The notes: generated by a model not told the origin, from the sequence alone. Positions 25,942 to 35,844 are shown, numbered from the stretch's first letter. The stretch: DNA of 64,000 bases from Sphingobacterium griseoflavum (GCF_014653155.1 NZ_BNAF01000008.1:1-64000), one strand, 5' to 3'. Made by a program: numbers and translations.

Positions 25942-27357
25942 GTGGTAAATAATAGGAAGAGCCTTCTCTCGTTAACTGTAATTTACACTATAGGAAACTT
26001 GTCGTCGAAATTGATAAGTTTCCTTCTTGTATTTTTTACTACATACTTTCTAAGTAGGGAAGAGGTTGGACAATTTGATTTGATTTTAATCACGGTAAAT
26101 CTCTTGCTCCCTATCGTTTCCTTTCAGTTATCAGATGCTAGTTTGCGCTGGCTCCTAGATGCTAAGATCGATATTGAGAGGAAGCGAGGCGCCGTTTCAA
26201 CTATATTTTTTTTCCTCATATTCTCCTTAACGGTTTTCTCTTTCGGGTATCAAATTTACAATCATTATAATCCGTCGCCTTATTCTTCGTACCTTAATAT
26301 CCTTTTGATATTGCAGGTTTTCTATATCTTTTTGCAACAAACAATCAGAGGGATGGGGTTGAATAAGCTTTATGCATCCAACAGCGTCATTAACGCGATT
26401 ATTTATTGTTCGTTAGTAATAGGTCTTTTAAAAAATTCTGATTTAAGGTTAGAGGCCCTATTAATATCAAATATTGTAGCATTGGCTGTAACGGCCTCAC
26501 AATTGGTTTTAAGGGCCAGATTATATAGCTATATAAAATTCAAGTATTCTTCTGTCAGTCAGCTGCGATCTTTTCTTAGCTACTCGATACCATTGATGCC
26601 TAATTCTTTGAGTTGGTGGGCCATATCTTCCTCCAACCGTTATCTAATATTGTCGTATGTTGGCGCCGTGGGAAATGGAATTTTTGCAATATCATATAAA
26701 ATACCAACAATAATGACTATGCTATTAGGCATATTTTCGCTTGCTTGGCAAGAAAAGTCCATACTATCTTACGAGGATGATGAAAGAGATAATTACTATT
26801 CTTCGGTATTCAAAAAATATTTGAAAATAGTTTTTTCAATATCGTTTTTAATAGTTGCAGTCAATCAACCTTTTATTAAATATTCCGTCTCAGATTCTTT
26901 TTTCGAATCTTATCAATACACCCCCATACTGATCCTTTCAACAATTTTGAGTTCTATCTGTGGCTTTTATGGGACGGGTTTTCTAGGGGCAAAAAAAACT
27001 AGAGGTCTTTTGATCAGTAGTATAATCGGTGGAGTCGTAACGATATTGTTTTCATTTCTGTTGATTCCGCTAATTGGACTTTTCGGCGCTGCATTTTCAA
27101 TCGTTATAGGCTATTTTGCCTTATTAATAATTCGAATAATTGATTCACGAAAATTTTTCCGTTTAGAATTCCCGATTAAGGACTTCATCGGATACTTACT
27201 AATTTATTTGGTTATAACCTTATTAGGGTATATCGAAAATATATATTTTATTATTATAAATGTGCTTATAGCTTCTTTATCTGTGTTTTTATTAAATAAA
27301 ACGATGATTTATAAGGGTTACGCGGTTTTTCTAAAAAAAATAAAATCTAAAAAATAA
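25942..27357 (+). CDS. Wzx-like oligosaccharide flippase (cluster 1)
   Basis: A 471-aa polytopic membrane protein with about 12 hydrophobic helices and the polysaccharide-biosynthesis/MATE-type start LISFLLVFFTTYFLSREEVGQFDLI. It should move the lipid-linked repeat unit across the inner membrane. The only good start is GTG at 25942 (GTG GTA AAT AAT), 35 bases after wbpO; no ATG lies near the start of homology. First gene of the A+T-rich cassette and closely followed (4 bases) by the pyruvyl transferase gene. Wzx proteins are too variable to name the sugar. Confidence 0.85.
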   Translation: MVNNRKSLLSLTVIYTIGNLSSKLISFLLVFFTTYFLSREEVGQFDLILITVNLLLPIVSFQLSDASLRWLLDAKIDIERKRGAVSTIFFFLIFSLTVFSFGYQIYNHYNPSPYSSYLNILLILQVFYIFLQQTIRGMGLNKLYASNSVINAIIYCSLVIGLLKNSDLRLEALLISNIVALAVTASQLVLRARLYSYIKFKYSSVSQLRSFLSYSIPLMPNSLSWWAISSSNRYLILSYVGAVGNGIFAISYKIPTIMTMLLGIFSLAWQEKSILSYEDDERDNYYSSVFKKYLKIVFSISFLIVAVNQPFIKYSVSDSFFESYQYTPILILSTILSSICGFYGTGFLGAKKTRGLLISSIIGGVVTILFSFLLIPLIGLFGAAFSIVIGYFALLIIRIIDSRKFFRLEFPIKDFIGYLLIYLVITLLGYIENIYFIIINVLIASLSVFLLNKTMIYKGYAVFLKKIKSKK

Positions 27358-27361
27358 AAGT

Positions 27362-28357
27362 ATGAAATTCGGACTTTTTACATACAAAAATCGGAATAAT
27401 AGCTTTAATGTAGGTGATCACATTCAAAGTTTAGCAGCAAAACAGTATCTACCGCAGGTTGATAAACTCATTGAACGTGATTCTTTGAGTCTTTTAAAAT
27501 TGGAGGATAAGATAGCTGTAATTATGAATGGCTGGTTTACTCATCATCCAGAGAATTGGCCTCCGGTGCCTAATATTGTGCCATTATTTGTGTCATTTCA
27601 CCTGAACTCTGCACATGCCGCGAAAGTCTTAAATAAAGAAGAAAATGTAAAATACTTCAAAAAGCATTCTCCAATAGGCTGCCGAGATACAGGAACTGTT
27701 AAATTCCTGAAGGAAAGAGGGATCGATGCATTTTATAGTTCGTGTCTGACTACTACGCTCGACAAGAAATATAAGTCAAATGAAAGAGGGGAAGATATAT
27801 ATATGGTTGATGTATTATATAAAGACGATATGTTTTCGCAGTATAAAGCATCACCAAGAAGAATTCTTTCAGATATAAAATCAGGAAGAATTTTAAAGTT
27901 GTTTAAAAGAGGCAGACAAATAAAGAATATTTTTCCTAAATCTATTTTAGCCAAAGCACAATATATAACTCACTCCTACAGAAATGATGATTATAACGAA
28001 GCGGAGAGATTTGCCTTGGCTGAAGATCTCTTGAAAAAGTACGCTCGAGCTAAGCTGGTGATAACCTCAAGAATTCATTGTGCATTACCTTGTCTAGCGA
28101 TGGGAACCCCTGTTTTGTTTATAACAGGTGGTGGATTGTTCAATAAAAGTGAGATGTCGAGGTTGCAGGGCATCATTGAGCATTTAAACGTTGTTTCTAC
28201 GGAACCATTAGTTCTTGATAAATCGATTGCAACTGTTGCTAGAACTTTGGATCCAAAGACAATTGATTGGGATAACATAACGAACCCGTCCAGTCATACT
28301 AGTTATGCAGAAAAATTGAAGAGTACTTGTGAGACTTTTATAACCAACCTTAGGTAA
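27362..28357 (+). CDS. Polysaccharide pyruvyl transferase family protein (cluster 1)
   Basis: A 331-aa GT-B-like protein of the CsaB/WcaK family. It starts with FGLFTYKNRNNSFNVGDHIQ (family N-terminus with a metal- or substrate-contact NxGD-like turn), contains IGCRDTGTVKFLKERGIDA, and ends with the typical ITSRIHCALPCLAMGTPVLFI block. The enzyme probably adds a ketal pyruvate to a sugar residue from phosphoenolpyruvate, giving the polymer negative charge. Some family members are glycosyltransferases, so the reaction is not certain. Cytosolic; translationally close to wzx. Confidence 0.82.
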   Translation: MKFGLFTYKNRNNSFNVGDHIQSLAAKQYLPQVDKLIERDSLSLLKLEDKIAVIMNGWFTHHPENWPPVPNIVPLFVSFHLNSAHAAKVLNKEENVKYFKKHSPIGCRDTGTVKFLKERGIDAFYSSCLTTTLDKKYKSNERGEDIYMVDVLYKDDMFSQYKASPRRILSDIKSGRILKLFKRGRQIKNIFPKSILAKAQYITHSYRNDDYNEAERFALAEDLLKKYARAKLVITSRIHCALPCLAMGTPVLFITGGGLFNKSEMSRLQGIIEHLNVVSTEPLVLDKSIATVARTLDPKTIDWDNITNPSSHTSYAEKLKSTCETFITNLR

Positions 28358-28369
28358 ATTGTCTGTTAT

Positions 28370-29482
28370 ATGAAACTTCTATTTTTTATTTCTTCTTTGA
28401 GAGGTGGTGGTGCTGAAAGAGTTTTATCTACTGTTTGTAATGAGCTGGTGGATCGAGGTCATGATGTTTTTTTGGTAACAAACTTGCGAATCAATTTTGC
28501 TTACGACATAGACCCTAGGATAAAAACTATTGAGCTTTTTCCTGTGCCTCATCTAAAGCATAACGTTGTTAAAAGATACTTTTCATTATATAGACATATA
28601 AGAAAAACAGTAAAGGAGATAAGGCCAGACATTGTCACAAGCTTCATGGTTGACCTTAATATTCATATTATATTAGCCAATATGCTCTCGAAGGTTCCGA
28701 TTGTCGCTTCGGAGCACTATTCATTTGATAGTAAGCATTCTTTTTTTCGTTATGTAAGTCGATTCTATATCAATAGACTTGCATCAAAAGTCGTGTTATT
28801 GACTAATTATGACTATGAATTTTTGGGTAAAAGACTTCCAAATAAAATCGTTATACCAAACCCTATAAATTACGAACCAGTTTTGGAAGATATGGTCCGA
28901 CAACGTACCATTTTAGCTGCCGGTAGTATAAACCGGTGGTTTCAAAAAGGGTTTGATAATCTGTTAAGGGTTTGGTCGGAAATTTACAGTAGTTATCCTG
29001 ATTGGACATTGAAAATCGCGGGTCAAGGTAGTGAAGAAAAATTGAACTACCTTAAAAATCTCGTATCGCAAATGGGGTTATCTGAATCGGTCGTTTTTAT
29101 GGGATTTCAATCGGATATGCAGTCTGTTTTTCAGGAATCTGAGGTATTCGTGTTATCTTCGAGGTACGAAGGTTTGCCTATGGTTTTAATAGAGGCGATG
29201 TCGCAAGGATGTGCTTGCATAAGTTTTGATTGTATATCAGGTCCTCGAGAGATTATTGAAGATCGAGTTAGTGGTGTTTTGATTGAAAACCAAAATTTGG
29301 ACGAAATGAAAAATAAATTGATCGAGGTTATGTCAAATTCTAGATTTAGAACCCAGCTTCAAAGAAACGCTGTAATCGAATCATTGAGATTTAGCAAAAG
29401 TAAAGTTATCGATAAATGGGAAATGATGTACAATGAGCTATTAGGAGCTAGTGCAAACTCCTCGGTAGATAAAGCTAAGTAG
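28370..29482 (+). CDS. Glycosyltransferase family 4 (cluster 1)
   Basis: A 370-aa GT-B glycosyltransferase. The donor-binding C-terminal half has AAGSINRWFQKGFDNLLRVW split over two strands, LKIAGQGSEEKLNYL, and the EX7E motif SRYEGLPMVLIEAMSQG. The N-terminus SLRGGGAERVLSTVCNELV is the acceptor-side glycine-rich loop of the GT4 family. It should add one sugar to the lipid-linked repeat unit in the cytosol; donor and linkage are unknown. 12 bases after the pyruvyl transferase gene. Confidence 0.9.
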   Translation: MKLLFFISSLRGGGAERVLSTVCNELVDRGHDVFLVTNLRINFAYDIDPRIKTIELFPVPHLKHNVVKRYFSLYRHIRKTVKEIRPDIVTSFMVDLNIHIILANMLSKVPIVASEHYSFDSKHSFFRYVSRFYINRLASKVVLLTNYDYEFLGKRLPNKIVIPNPINYEPVLEDMVRQRTILAAGSINRWFQKGFDNLLRVWSEIYSSYPDWTLKIAGQGSEEKLNYLKNLVSQMGLSESVVFMGFQSDMQSVFQESEVFVLSSRYEGLPMVLIEAMSQGCACISFDCISGPREIIEDRVSGVLIENQNLDEMKNKLIEVMSNSRFRTQLQRNAVIESLRFSKSKVIDKWEMMYNELLGASANSSVDKAK

Positions 29483-29645
29483 GATAACGGTTAGATAATA
29501 TGGGGAATTAATCTTACAACCGCGAGTCTGCTTTTTTGTGTGCATGAGGTTATTTATCCATAGTAGAAGATTGTACTTCGACGCTACTCGTAGCAATTAT
29601 TTCTGAAATTTCGGATTTTTGATATATTTATTATGTTTTCAAGTG

Positions 29646-30956
29646 ATGTATAAATTATTCGCCTACATTTATAGGATTTTGGCAACTCCCAAGATTTTAG
29701 TGACATTTAATCTGTTGAAAAAGAATGAACTTACCGATACATATGGTAATTTTAAACATCAAAGGTTCAAATTACAGCTATTGCTAACACAAACTCTGTC
29801 TAATATCCCGCTTTACAAAGATGTGGATTTGAATGTGCGATCAGATGATTTTGATTATTCTGAGTTTCAAAAATTGCCTATTATAAGTAAGGAAATTATT
29901 AGGAAAAATTCTGCTGATTTACTGAATGCCAATTATAGCAAGCCAAAAGAAGTTTTTCCGCATACCTCAGGAGGATCGACAGGATCGCCAGTACGTTTTT
30001 TTAGAACTAAGGATCAAACAAACCAAGGGTTAGCAAACTTTTATTATGCGGTTCATTCTAACGAAGTAAATATTTTTGATCGCTCAGTTGATCTTTGGGG
30101 AGCAGAAAGAGACATGCATAATCCAAAGAAATTCTTCGATTACAAAAAGCTTATTTATAACAAAACTACATTAAACACTTTTGTTTTAAGTGATGAAATA
30201 ATAAAACGGTATATTCATAAGCTTAACGATGTAAAGCCAAAATTTATTAAGGCTTATGTTCACTCCATATATGATATAGCAAAATTTATAAACAGTAATA
30301 ACTTGAAGATTCTTTTTACCCCTGTCATCCATTGCACAACAGGACCTCTTTATCCAGAAATGGAGATTGAGATACGAAAAGCTTTCAACAATTGCCATGT
30401 CTATAGCTTTTATGGTTCAAGAGAGGTGTCTGCAATCGCCACTGAAACACCGACGAAAGATGGTATGTACGTTTTATATGATAACGTTTTCGTAGAAATA
30501 CTAAATGACGAAGGGGAGCCTGTAAAGTATGGGGAAGAAGGCGAAGTTGTAGTTACTACGTTAAATAATTTTTATATGCCATTGATTAGATATCGTATTG
30601 GCGATCGTGCCATTAAAGGAGATCATCATAATTTTGGCACATTAATCTTAAAGAAAGTAGTTGGCCGGACACTTGGGAGTATTAAAAGAAAAGATGGGAG
30701 CTCCATCGACGGACAGTTTTTTACAACATTGTTTTTCAATAAAAAGGGTATAAAAAATTTCCAATTGATTCAAAAAGATATCTTGTTTTTAAAACTTAAT
30801 ATTGTTAAATCGGAAATATTTGATTCAAAAGAGTTAGATGAGATAATTCAACGGGTTAAAACTGAACTTCCGGATGTCGTTTTGGACACGGTTTTCTGTG
30901 AAAAAATCGATTTGACGTCGACCGGCAAGATTATGTACGTTTATTCAGAACTGTAA
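29646..30956 (+). CDS. CapK-like adenylate-forming enzyme (phenylacetate-CoA ligase superfamily)
   Basis: A 436-aa ANL-superfamily protein of the CapK type found in capsule loci. The P-loop-like HTSGGSTGSPVRFF, the adenine-binding SFYGSREVSAIA and a RYRIGDRA block (RxGD motif) are present, so the adenylation half-reaction is probably intact. CapK homologues may activate an acyl or amino acid for attachment to a sugar, but none has a firm assignment (family knowledge). ATG at 29646 is preferred over an upstream in-frame TTG. The 163-base gap before it is the largest within this cassette and shows nothing else. Its TAA is directly followed by the ATG of the next gene. Confidence 0.8.
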   Translation: MYKLFAYIYRILATPKILVTFNLLKKNELTDTYGNFKHQRFKLQLLLTQTLSNIPLYKDVDLNVRSDDFDYSEFQKLPIISKEIIRKNSADLLNANYSKPKEVFPHTSGGSTGSPVRFFRTKDQTNQGLANFYYAVHSNEVNIFDRSVDLWGAERDMHNPKKFFDYKKLIYNKTTLNTFVLSDEIIKRYIHKLNDVKPKFIKAYVHSIYDIAKFINSNNLKILFTPVIHCTTGPLYPEMEIEIRKAFNNCHVYSFYGSREVSAIATETPTKDGMYVLYDNVFVEILNDEGEPVKYGEEGEVVVTTLNNFYMPLIRYRIGDRAIKGDHHNFGTLILKKVVGRTLGSIKRKDGSSIDGQFFTTLFFNKKGIKNFQLIQKDILFLKLNIVKSEIFDSKELDEIIQRVKTELPDVVLDTVFCEKIDLTSTGKIMYVYSEL

Positions 30957-32288
30957 ATGAATACAAAGGCTATTTCTTACTTCTCGGTACTTCTTGGGAT
31001 CTATTTTACAATTTATACAGGTATTCTATATAAGGATCCTACTTTTGTAATAGTAATTGTAATAATGGCTTTGTTGAGCTTAATTTATAAACCAGAATTA
31101 AGACAGATCTACTTAACTGCCTTGTTCAGTTGTGTTACCATGGGTGCAATTATGATAGGAGTCTTTCAAGAGTCTGGGTCTTTTTTCGATCTCGGTGGGG
31201 ATGATAGTAAGTTTTTTAGGTATTTTCTTGAAGCAAGTGACGGCAATACCTCGTTGTACCAATTCAGATACGGCAACTACCTCGCTCTTGGTTCAGGTTT
31301 TGTTTCTTTGTTGAAAATCTTCGGCCTCGTTCAAATCACGCCTTTATCTGTTTATCCGCTAAATTGGTTTATTGGTGCGAATGTCTGCGTAGCAACCTTC
31401 TTTTTAGCCAAGAGATTCGGACTAGATTCTGCAAGATCAAAAATGGTGGCAATATTACTATCCATTTATCCCTTTTTTGTGTTTTATGAGGTGAAAATTT
31501 TAAGAGATATTTTCTCGGGTCTTTTATTAATGTCTTTTTTACTTCTGTACACTTCGCGGCTAAAGATAATCGTTCGTATATGTTTTATGGCAGTTATTGC
31601 GTTGATTTGTCTGAAAGTTCGCGGAGAATTTATTCTTTACATGGTGGGATATGTTGGGGTAGACAAGTTTTGTGATTTGTATTACAGTAACCAAAGATAT
31701 AAAGCTATTTTTCTAGCCTTAATTGCAGGTGTTGTTCTGTTGTTCAGCTACAATATCATAATTGGGTTGAGTGGACGAGAAGCAAATGAAGTCAGTGAAT
31801 TATCTGAATCATATCAGGCAAGTCGAACTAGCGAAAGTTCTGAAGGTTCATTGGGAGCAAAGCTGAAAAGCGGCGGCCCTATATTTACTCCGATAATAAT
31901 GTTATATATGTGGCTAAGCCCATTCCCACCTCCATTTTTTTTAAAGCAGAATGCCTATAATCTAATTATTTCGGTCGGGGTGATATTTTGGTACTTATCA
32001 TGCCTCAAAATGCCATTTTATATAAGTAGTTTTTATAAAAGAAGTTCCAACACTGAGAAAAGGAGAGTTATCAGTAAGTTGTTAATCTATATTGCTTTAG
32101 TGTCGGCTATGATAGCACTGACGTCAGCAGATTCTAGGCACCTTATATCCTTCTACCCGCTCGCTTTTATATCCTTTGCACTTTTAAAGCAAGATTTTCC
32201 GTTATCCCGCTATGGGGTTATGAATTTCTTAGTAGCGATTGGTGTAGTTATTATTATTACAATATATTTTATTCTTAAGATTTTCTAA
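30957..32288 (+). CDS. Polytopic membrane protein, probable Wzy polymerase (cluster 1)
   Basis: A 443-aa protein with about ten to twelve hydrophobic segments and one long hydrophilic loop near residues 270-310 (rich in Ser and Glu), which is the topology expected for a Wzy-type O-antigen or capsule polymerase. Conserved Arg residues (FQFRYGNYLALGSG around residue 105; KVRGEF near 225) fit the usual idea of Wzy catalytic arginines, but no diagnostic motif exists for the family. It begins immediately after the stop of the CapK-like gene. A different multi-pass transferase cannot be excluded. Confidence 0.65.
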   Translation: MNTKAISYFSVLLGIYFTIYTGILYKDPTFVIVIVIMALLSLIYKPELRQIYLTALFSCVTMGAIMIGVFQESGSFFDLGGDDSKFFRYFLEASDGNTSLYQFRYGNYLALGSGFVSLLKIFGLVQITPLSVYPLNWFIGANVCVATFFLAKRFGLDSARSKMVAILLSIYPFFVFYEVKILRDIFSGLLLMSFLLLYTSRLKIIVRICFMAVIALICLKVRGEFILYMVGYVGVDKFCDLYYSNQRYKAIFLALIAGVVLLFSYNIIIGLSGREANEVSELSESYQASRTSESSEGSLGAKLKSGGPIFTPIIMLYMWLSPFPPPFFLKQNAYNLIISVGVIFWYLSCLKMPFYISSFYKRSSNTEKRRVISKLLIYIALVSAMIALTSADSRHLISFYPLAFISFALLKQDFPLSRYGVMNFLVAIGVVIIITIYFILKIF

Positions 32289-32302
32289 GCAGATTTTTAG
32301 AT

Positions 32303-33406
32303 ATGAAAAAAAAGCAAATTCTCATCGCGCTGCCTAATGATGTATTAGGTGGAGCGGAGCAAGTACTAAAAATGATTGCGAAATACTGGTTAGAACAGCA
32401 TGCATGTGTTCATATTTTCTTCCTAAAGAAGCGAAGCACAGGTGCATGGGAGAGTCTAGATGGCGACTTAAATTTACACTACACGAATGCTGCTTCGGAA
32501 AAGAAAGGCCTAATTCAATTTTTTTGGAACCTCCGAAAATTTAAAAGTATAACTTTTGATTATACGTTTACCTCGCATGTTCATTTAAACGGTTTTTTTG
32601 GTTTGTTGCGGAAATGTAATGTTGTTAGAACGGAATTTTTTGTAGCTCGCGAATCGACTTCCATATTTGAACGATATTCAGGTTTAAAAAAAGCTTATTT
32701 TTCAGCTTACTATTATATGGGGTATTCTGCAATTGATCTTCTTATCTGCCAAACAGAAGGAATGAAGTGTTCCCTTGTGGAGGCATTACCATTTATTGAA
32801 AAGAAAGTTGATGTAAAAGTAATTCACAATCCGGTTGATTTGAAGGCTATCCAGTCTGCGGAACAATCAAACGATCTTGTCCAGTCATTCGGGAAATATT
32901 TTGTGGCCGCTGGAAGATTGATTCCAGAGAAGGGCTTTGATCTTTTGATCCGAGCTTTTGCAGAAATCAAAACAATCGATAGAAACTATAAACTTGTTAT
33001 TTTGGGCGATGGCCCTCTTAAGGGAAGATTGGAAGATTTAATCTCTGAATACCGATTAAGTGATTCTGTAGTCTTAGCGGGCTTCGTAAAAAATGTTTTT
33101 CCTTTTTTTAGGGGCGCAGAATTGTGTATCGTATCTTCTCGAATAGAAGGATTTCCAAATGTGCTTCTTCAGATGATGTCACAAAATAAGAAAGTAATTT
33201 CAACTAACTGTGCGCATGGCATCGAGGATATTCCAGGTTTATTTATGGCCGAGAAGGAGAACGTTACATCCCTAACAAACGCTATCTCTTTAGCGCTAAA
33301 GACGGATGGAACCAATAACCGCATGATTTTTGATGAAGAGTTGAAATTACGTTCGATAGATAGCTTTATCAATAGCGTTTTAAATTATGTAAACAAAAAG
33401 CAATGA
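32303..33406 (+). CDS. Glycosyltransferase family 4 with altered EX7E motif (cluster 1)
   Basis: A 367-aa GT4 enzyme. The N-terminal loop PNDVLGGAEQVLKMIAKYW, the phosphate-binding block AAGRLIPEKGFDLLIRAF and VILGDGPLKGRLEDL are all typical. The EX7E motif is SRIEGFPNVLLQMMS: the second Glu, which normally contacts the donor sugar, is Gln. This may lower or change activity, or simply be tolerated. It overlaps the beta-helix gene by four bases (ATGA), so the two are translationally coupled. Confidence 0.87.
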   Translation: MKKKQILIALPNDVLGGAEQVLKMIAKYWLEQHACVHIFFLKKRSTGAWESLDGDLNLHYTNAASEKKGLIQFFWNLRKFKSITFDYTFTSHVHLNGFFGLLRKCNVVRTEFFVARESTSIFERYSGLKKAYFSAYYYMGYSAIDLLICQTEGMKCSLVEALPFIEKKVDVKVIHNPVDLKAIQSAEQSNDLVQSFGKYFVAAGRLIPEKGFDLLIRAFAEIKTIDRNYKLVILGDGPLKGRLEDLISEYRLSDSVVLAGFVKNVFPFFRGAELCIVSSRIEGFPNVLLQMMSQNKKVISTNCAHGIEDIPGLFMAEKENVTSLTNAISLALKTDGTNNRMIFDEELKLRSIDSFINSVLNYVNKKQ

Positions 33407-34707
33407 GAAATTTAGTAATTCTTCAAATCATTTTTCTTTTTTGTGTCCAGAGCTATGAGGCGATAGGCCAGATAGACGTTAAACTTTATGGTGCTAAAGG
33501 AGATGGTAAAAACGATGATACGCCTAGTATACAAAAGGCAATAGATGAAGCCTCTAATAGAGATGTAGAAGTTTTATTTCCAGCAGGAGTATACAAGGTT
33601 TCTACAATTAATATTAAAGCTAGTCTCAGAGGGATTGGAACTGTTAGAATAGTCCGGGGAAATTTTGCCTCCGCGGATCATTACAATTTTTGTAAAGCCC
33701 AAAATCAACAAAACTTAGTCATCCAAAATATAATTTTTGATGCGAATGTCGTAGCTAGCAAAAGCTCTAATGTAAGATCAAAAGGTATACCGCTCTTTGT
33801 GGTTTCCTGTAAGTATATTGAGATAAAAAATTGTGCATTTAAAAACTCAAGCCGAAGCGGATTAAGAATTGAAAACTCTTCGCATATCAAGGTCAATAGC
33901 TGTAGCACTGAAGGAACTCGAGGCAATTTTGGAGATGGTTATTACATAGCCAAAAGTAATCAAATCAATTTTTCAGACTCTAAAGCGAATGATTATACAA
34001 GAATCGGCTTCGTAGTTGAGGAAGGTTCTTCAAACATTGTTTTTGAGAATTGTTTGGCATCGTACGGGCATAGCGCCTCGAAACTAACCGGCGGTACAGA
34101 ATATAATGCGGGATTTTGGTACGAAAACTCTTCGAACATCACGACGAAGAATTGCATAGCAAGGAATAATACCCATAGAGGGTTTGTAGCTTCGAATGGG
34201 AAGGGAATTAATACCGATGCAAATTTTCTGTTCGAAAGCTGCGTAAGTCAAAAATGTCCGATCGGTTTTTCCTTTTCATCGAAAGGAAAAACAGCCGTTT
34301 TCGTAAATGCGATCAAATGTAAGGCCTATGATGTTGATCGAGGTTTTGTTGCTACAGCTAGAACAGATAGAGATAAGTTTGAATTTAACCAATGTGAAGT
34401 GTACATGAAAAAGTTGGCAGCAAATGCAGCTAACAGCATAGCTTTTATGTGGGAAAGCCCATCTTCAACATTAAGTAAGACTAGAGTTGGATCGAAACCA
34501 AAATTCATATATTCTAACTCAAAGATATTCTATGATAAAAATGAAAATTTGTCGTTGATAACGAATGGGAGAGTAAACAATGGAGATATCAGTACGCATA
34601 GCGGCGGAGAAGTCGAGATAGTAATCAACAATGTTTCGAATTCTTTTTCGAATTCAAAACTCATTTTAAAATCAAGGCGAGGAAAACCGAGTTATATTAA
34701 TAAATAA
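33403..34707 (+). CDS. Secreted right-handed beta-helix protein (pectate lyase superfamily)
   Basis: A 434-aa protein with a signal peptide (LVILQIIFLFCVQSYEAIGQ) and the Pectate_lyase_3 start VKLYGAKGDGKNDDTPSIQKA. The rest is a run of roughly 22-residue coils with repeated N-x-S/N-S-x-x-I patterns (IEIKNCAFKNSSRSGLRIEN, NITTKNCIARNNTHRGF). It should sit in the periplasm or outside and bind or cleave a polysaccharide. Within a Wzy cluster a lyase, epimerase or length-trimming role is likely (inference). It overlaps the preceding glycosyltransferase gene by four bases. Confidence 0.82.
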   Translation: MRNLVILQIIFLFCVQSYEAIGQIDVKLYGAKGDGKNDDTPSIQKAIDEASNRDVEVLFPAGVYKVSTINIKASLRGIGTVRIVRGNFASADHYNFCKAQNQQNLVIQNIIFDANVVASKSSNVRSKGIPLFVVSCKYIEIKNCAFKNSSRSGLRIENSSHIKVNSCSTEGTRGNFGDGYYIAKSNQINFSDSKANDYTRIGFVVEEGSSNIVFENCLASYGHSASKLTGGTEYNAGFWYENSSNITTKNCIARNNTHRGFVASNGKGINTDANFLFESCVSQKCPIGFSFSSKGKTAVFVNAIKCKAYDVDRGFVATARTDRDKFEFNQCEVYMKKLAANAANSIAFMWESPSSTLSKTRVGSKPKFIYSNSKIFYDKNENLSLITNGRVNNGDISTHSGGEVEIVINNVSNSFSNSKLILKSRRGKPSYINK

Positions 34708-35844
34708 ATGGAAGAATCAAGATCAATTTTGATTGTAACAAACGTCGATTGGTTTCTTATTTCTCACCGCCTTGTATTGGCTGAAGCAGCATTAAAGGCG
34801 GGTTGGAGAGTTTACGTTGCATGCGAAGATTCAGGGCGAAGTGATGAGATAAGGGCTAGTGGGGCAGAATTTATACCTTTTACGTTTTCTAGGTCTGGAA
34901 CCAATATAATACAAGAAGCGAGGTTATTTTTTCGGTTTAAAGAATTATATAAAAGGCTTCGACCCGATGTTGTGCATCAAATCACGATTAAGCCCGTGGT
35001 TTATGGAAGCCTTGCTGCTCGATTAGAAGGGATACCTGGAATCGTTAACGCAATAAGCGGTTTAGGTTATATGTTTGCGCATGGGGAAGTGGGTGTATTT
35101 CAGCGATTTATTTTGAGATTAATGAAAATAGGTGCAAATCGAAGAGGTGTATCGTTCATTTTTCAAAACGATGATGATAGGTCTATTTTGACCCGGTTTA
35201 ATGTTTTAAATCAAGCGAACAGGGTTGAGATAATTAAAGGTTCCGGTGTCGATTTAAAGAAATTTGGTTTTTCTCCGCTACCAGATACTGGCTTGATCAA
35301 AATATTATTACCGTGTCGTATGTTGTGGGATAAGGGTGTAAAGGAGTTACGGGAAGCAAGTGAGTTGCTCAAAGCGCGTTATAGTGATAAAATACAATTT
35401 GTTTTGGTAGGGATGGCCGATGATAAAAATAAAGCAGGTGTCCCCGAGACATATCTTAGGGATTGGGATGATGGAAAATATGTTGTTTGGATGGGACAAC
35501 AGTCAGATATGGTTAAATTCTATAGGGCGTGTCATATTGTTGTATTGCCTTCATATCGCGAAGGTTTACCAAAGACGTTGATCGAGGCCTGTGCGATTGG
35601 ACGGCCAATAGTAACTACAGATGCTGTAGGTTGTAAGGATTGTGTCGATCAGGGAGTAAATGGCATTAAAGTTCCTGTTAAAGATAGTTCGGCGTTAGCT
35701 ACAGCCCTCGAAGAAATGATTAATAATCGGGAATTGATGATAAGAATGGGAAGCGCTGGTCGTGAAAAAGCGGAAAAGGAATTTGATGTAGTTGGTGTGA
35801 TCGATAAACACCTGCAAATTTATAACTCAGCTTTGAAAACGTGA
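34708..35844 (+). CDS. Glycosyltransferase family 4, PglA/WbpX-like (cluster 1)
   Basis: A 378-aa GT4 enzyme. The N-terminal IVTNVDWFLISHRLVLAEAA and the central VNAISGLGYMFAHG are typical of the PglA type that adds an N-acetylhexosamine to a lipid-linked sugar. The donor domain has LPCRMLWDKGVKELREA, FVLVGMADDKNKA, and the intact EX7E motif SYREGLPKTLIEACAIG. It likely acts second, after the WbpL-like transferase encoded two genes downstream. Start is directly after the beta-helix stop; the stop overlaps the next GTG by three bases (GTGA). Confidence 0.87.
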   Translation: MEESRSILIVTNVDWFLISHRLVLAEAALKAGWRVYVACEDSGRSDEIRASGAEFIPFTFSRSGTNIIQEARLFFRFKELYKRLRPDVVHQITIKPVVYGSLAARLEGIPGIVNAISGLGYMFAHGEVGVFQRFILRLMKIGANRRGVSFIFQNDDDRSILTRFNVLNQANRVEIIKGSGVDLKKFGFSPLPDTGLIKILLPCRMLWDKGVKELREASELLKARYSDKIQFVLVGMADDKNKAGVPETYLRDWDDGKYVVWMGQQSDMVKFYRACHIVVLPSYREGLPKTLIEACAIGRPIVTTDAVGCKDCVDQGVNGIKVPVKDSSALATALEEMINNRELMIRMGSAGREKAEKEFDVVGVIDKHLQIYNSALKT

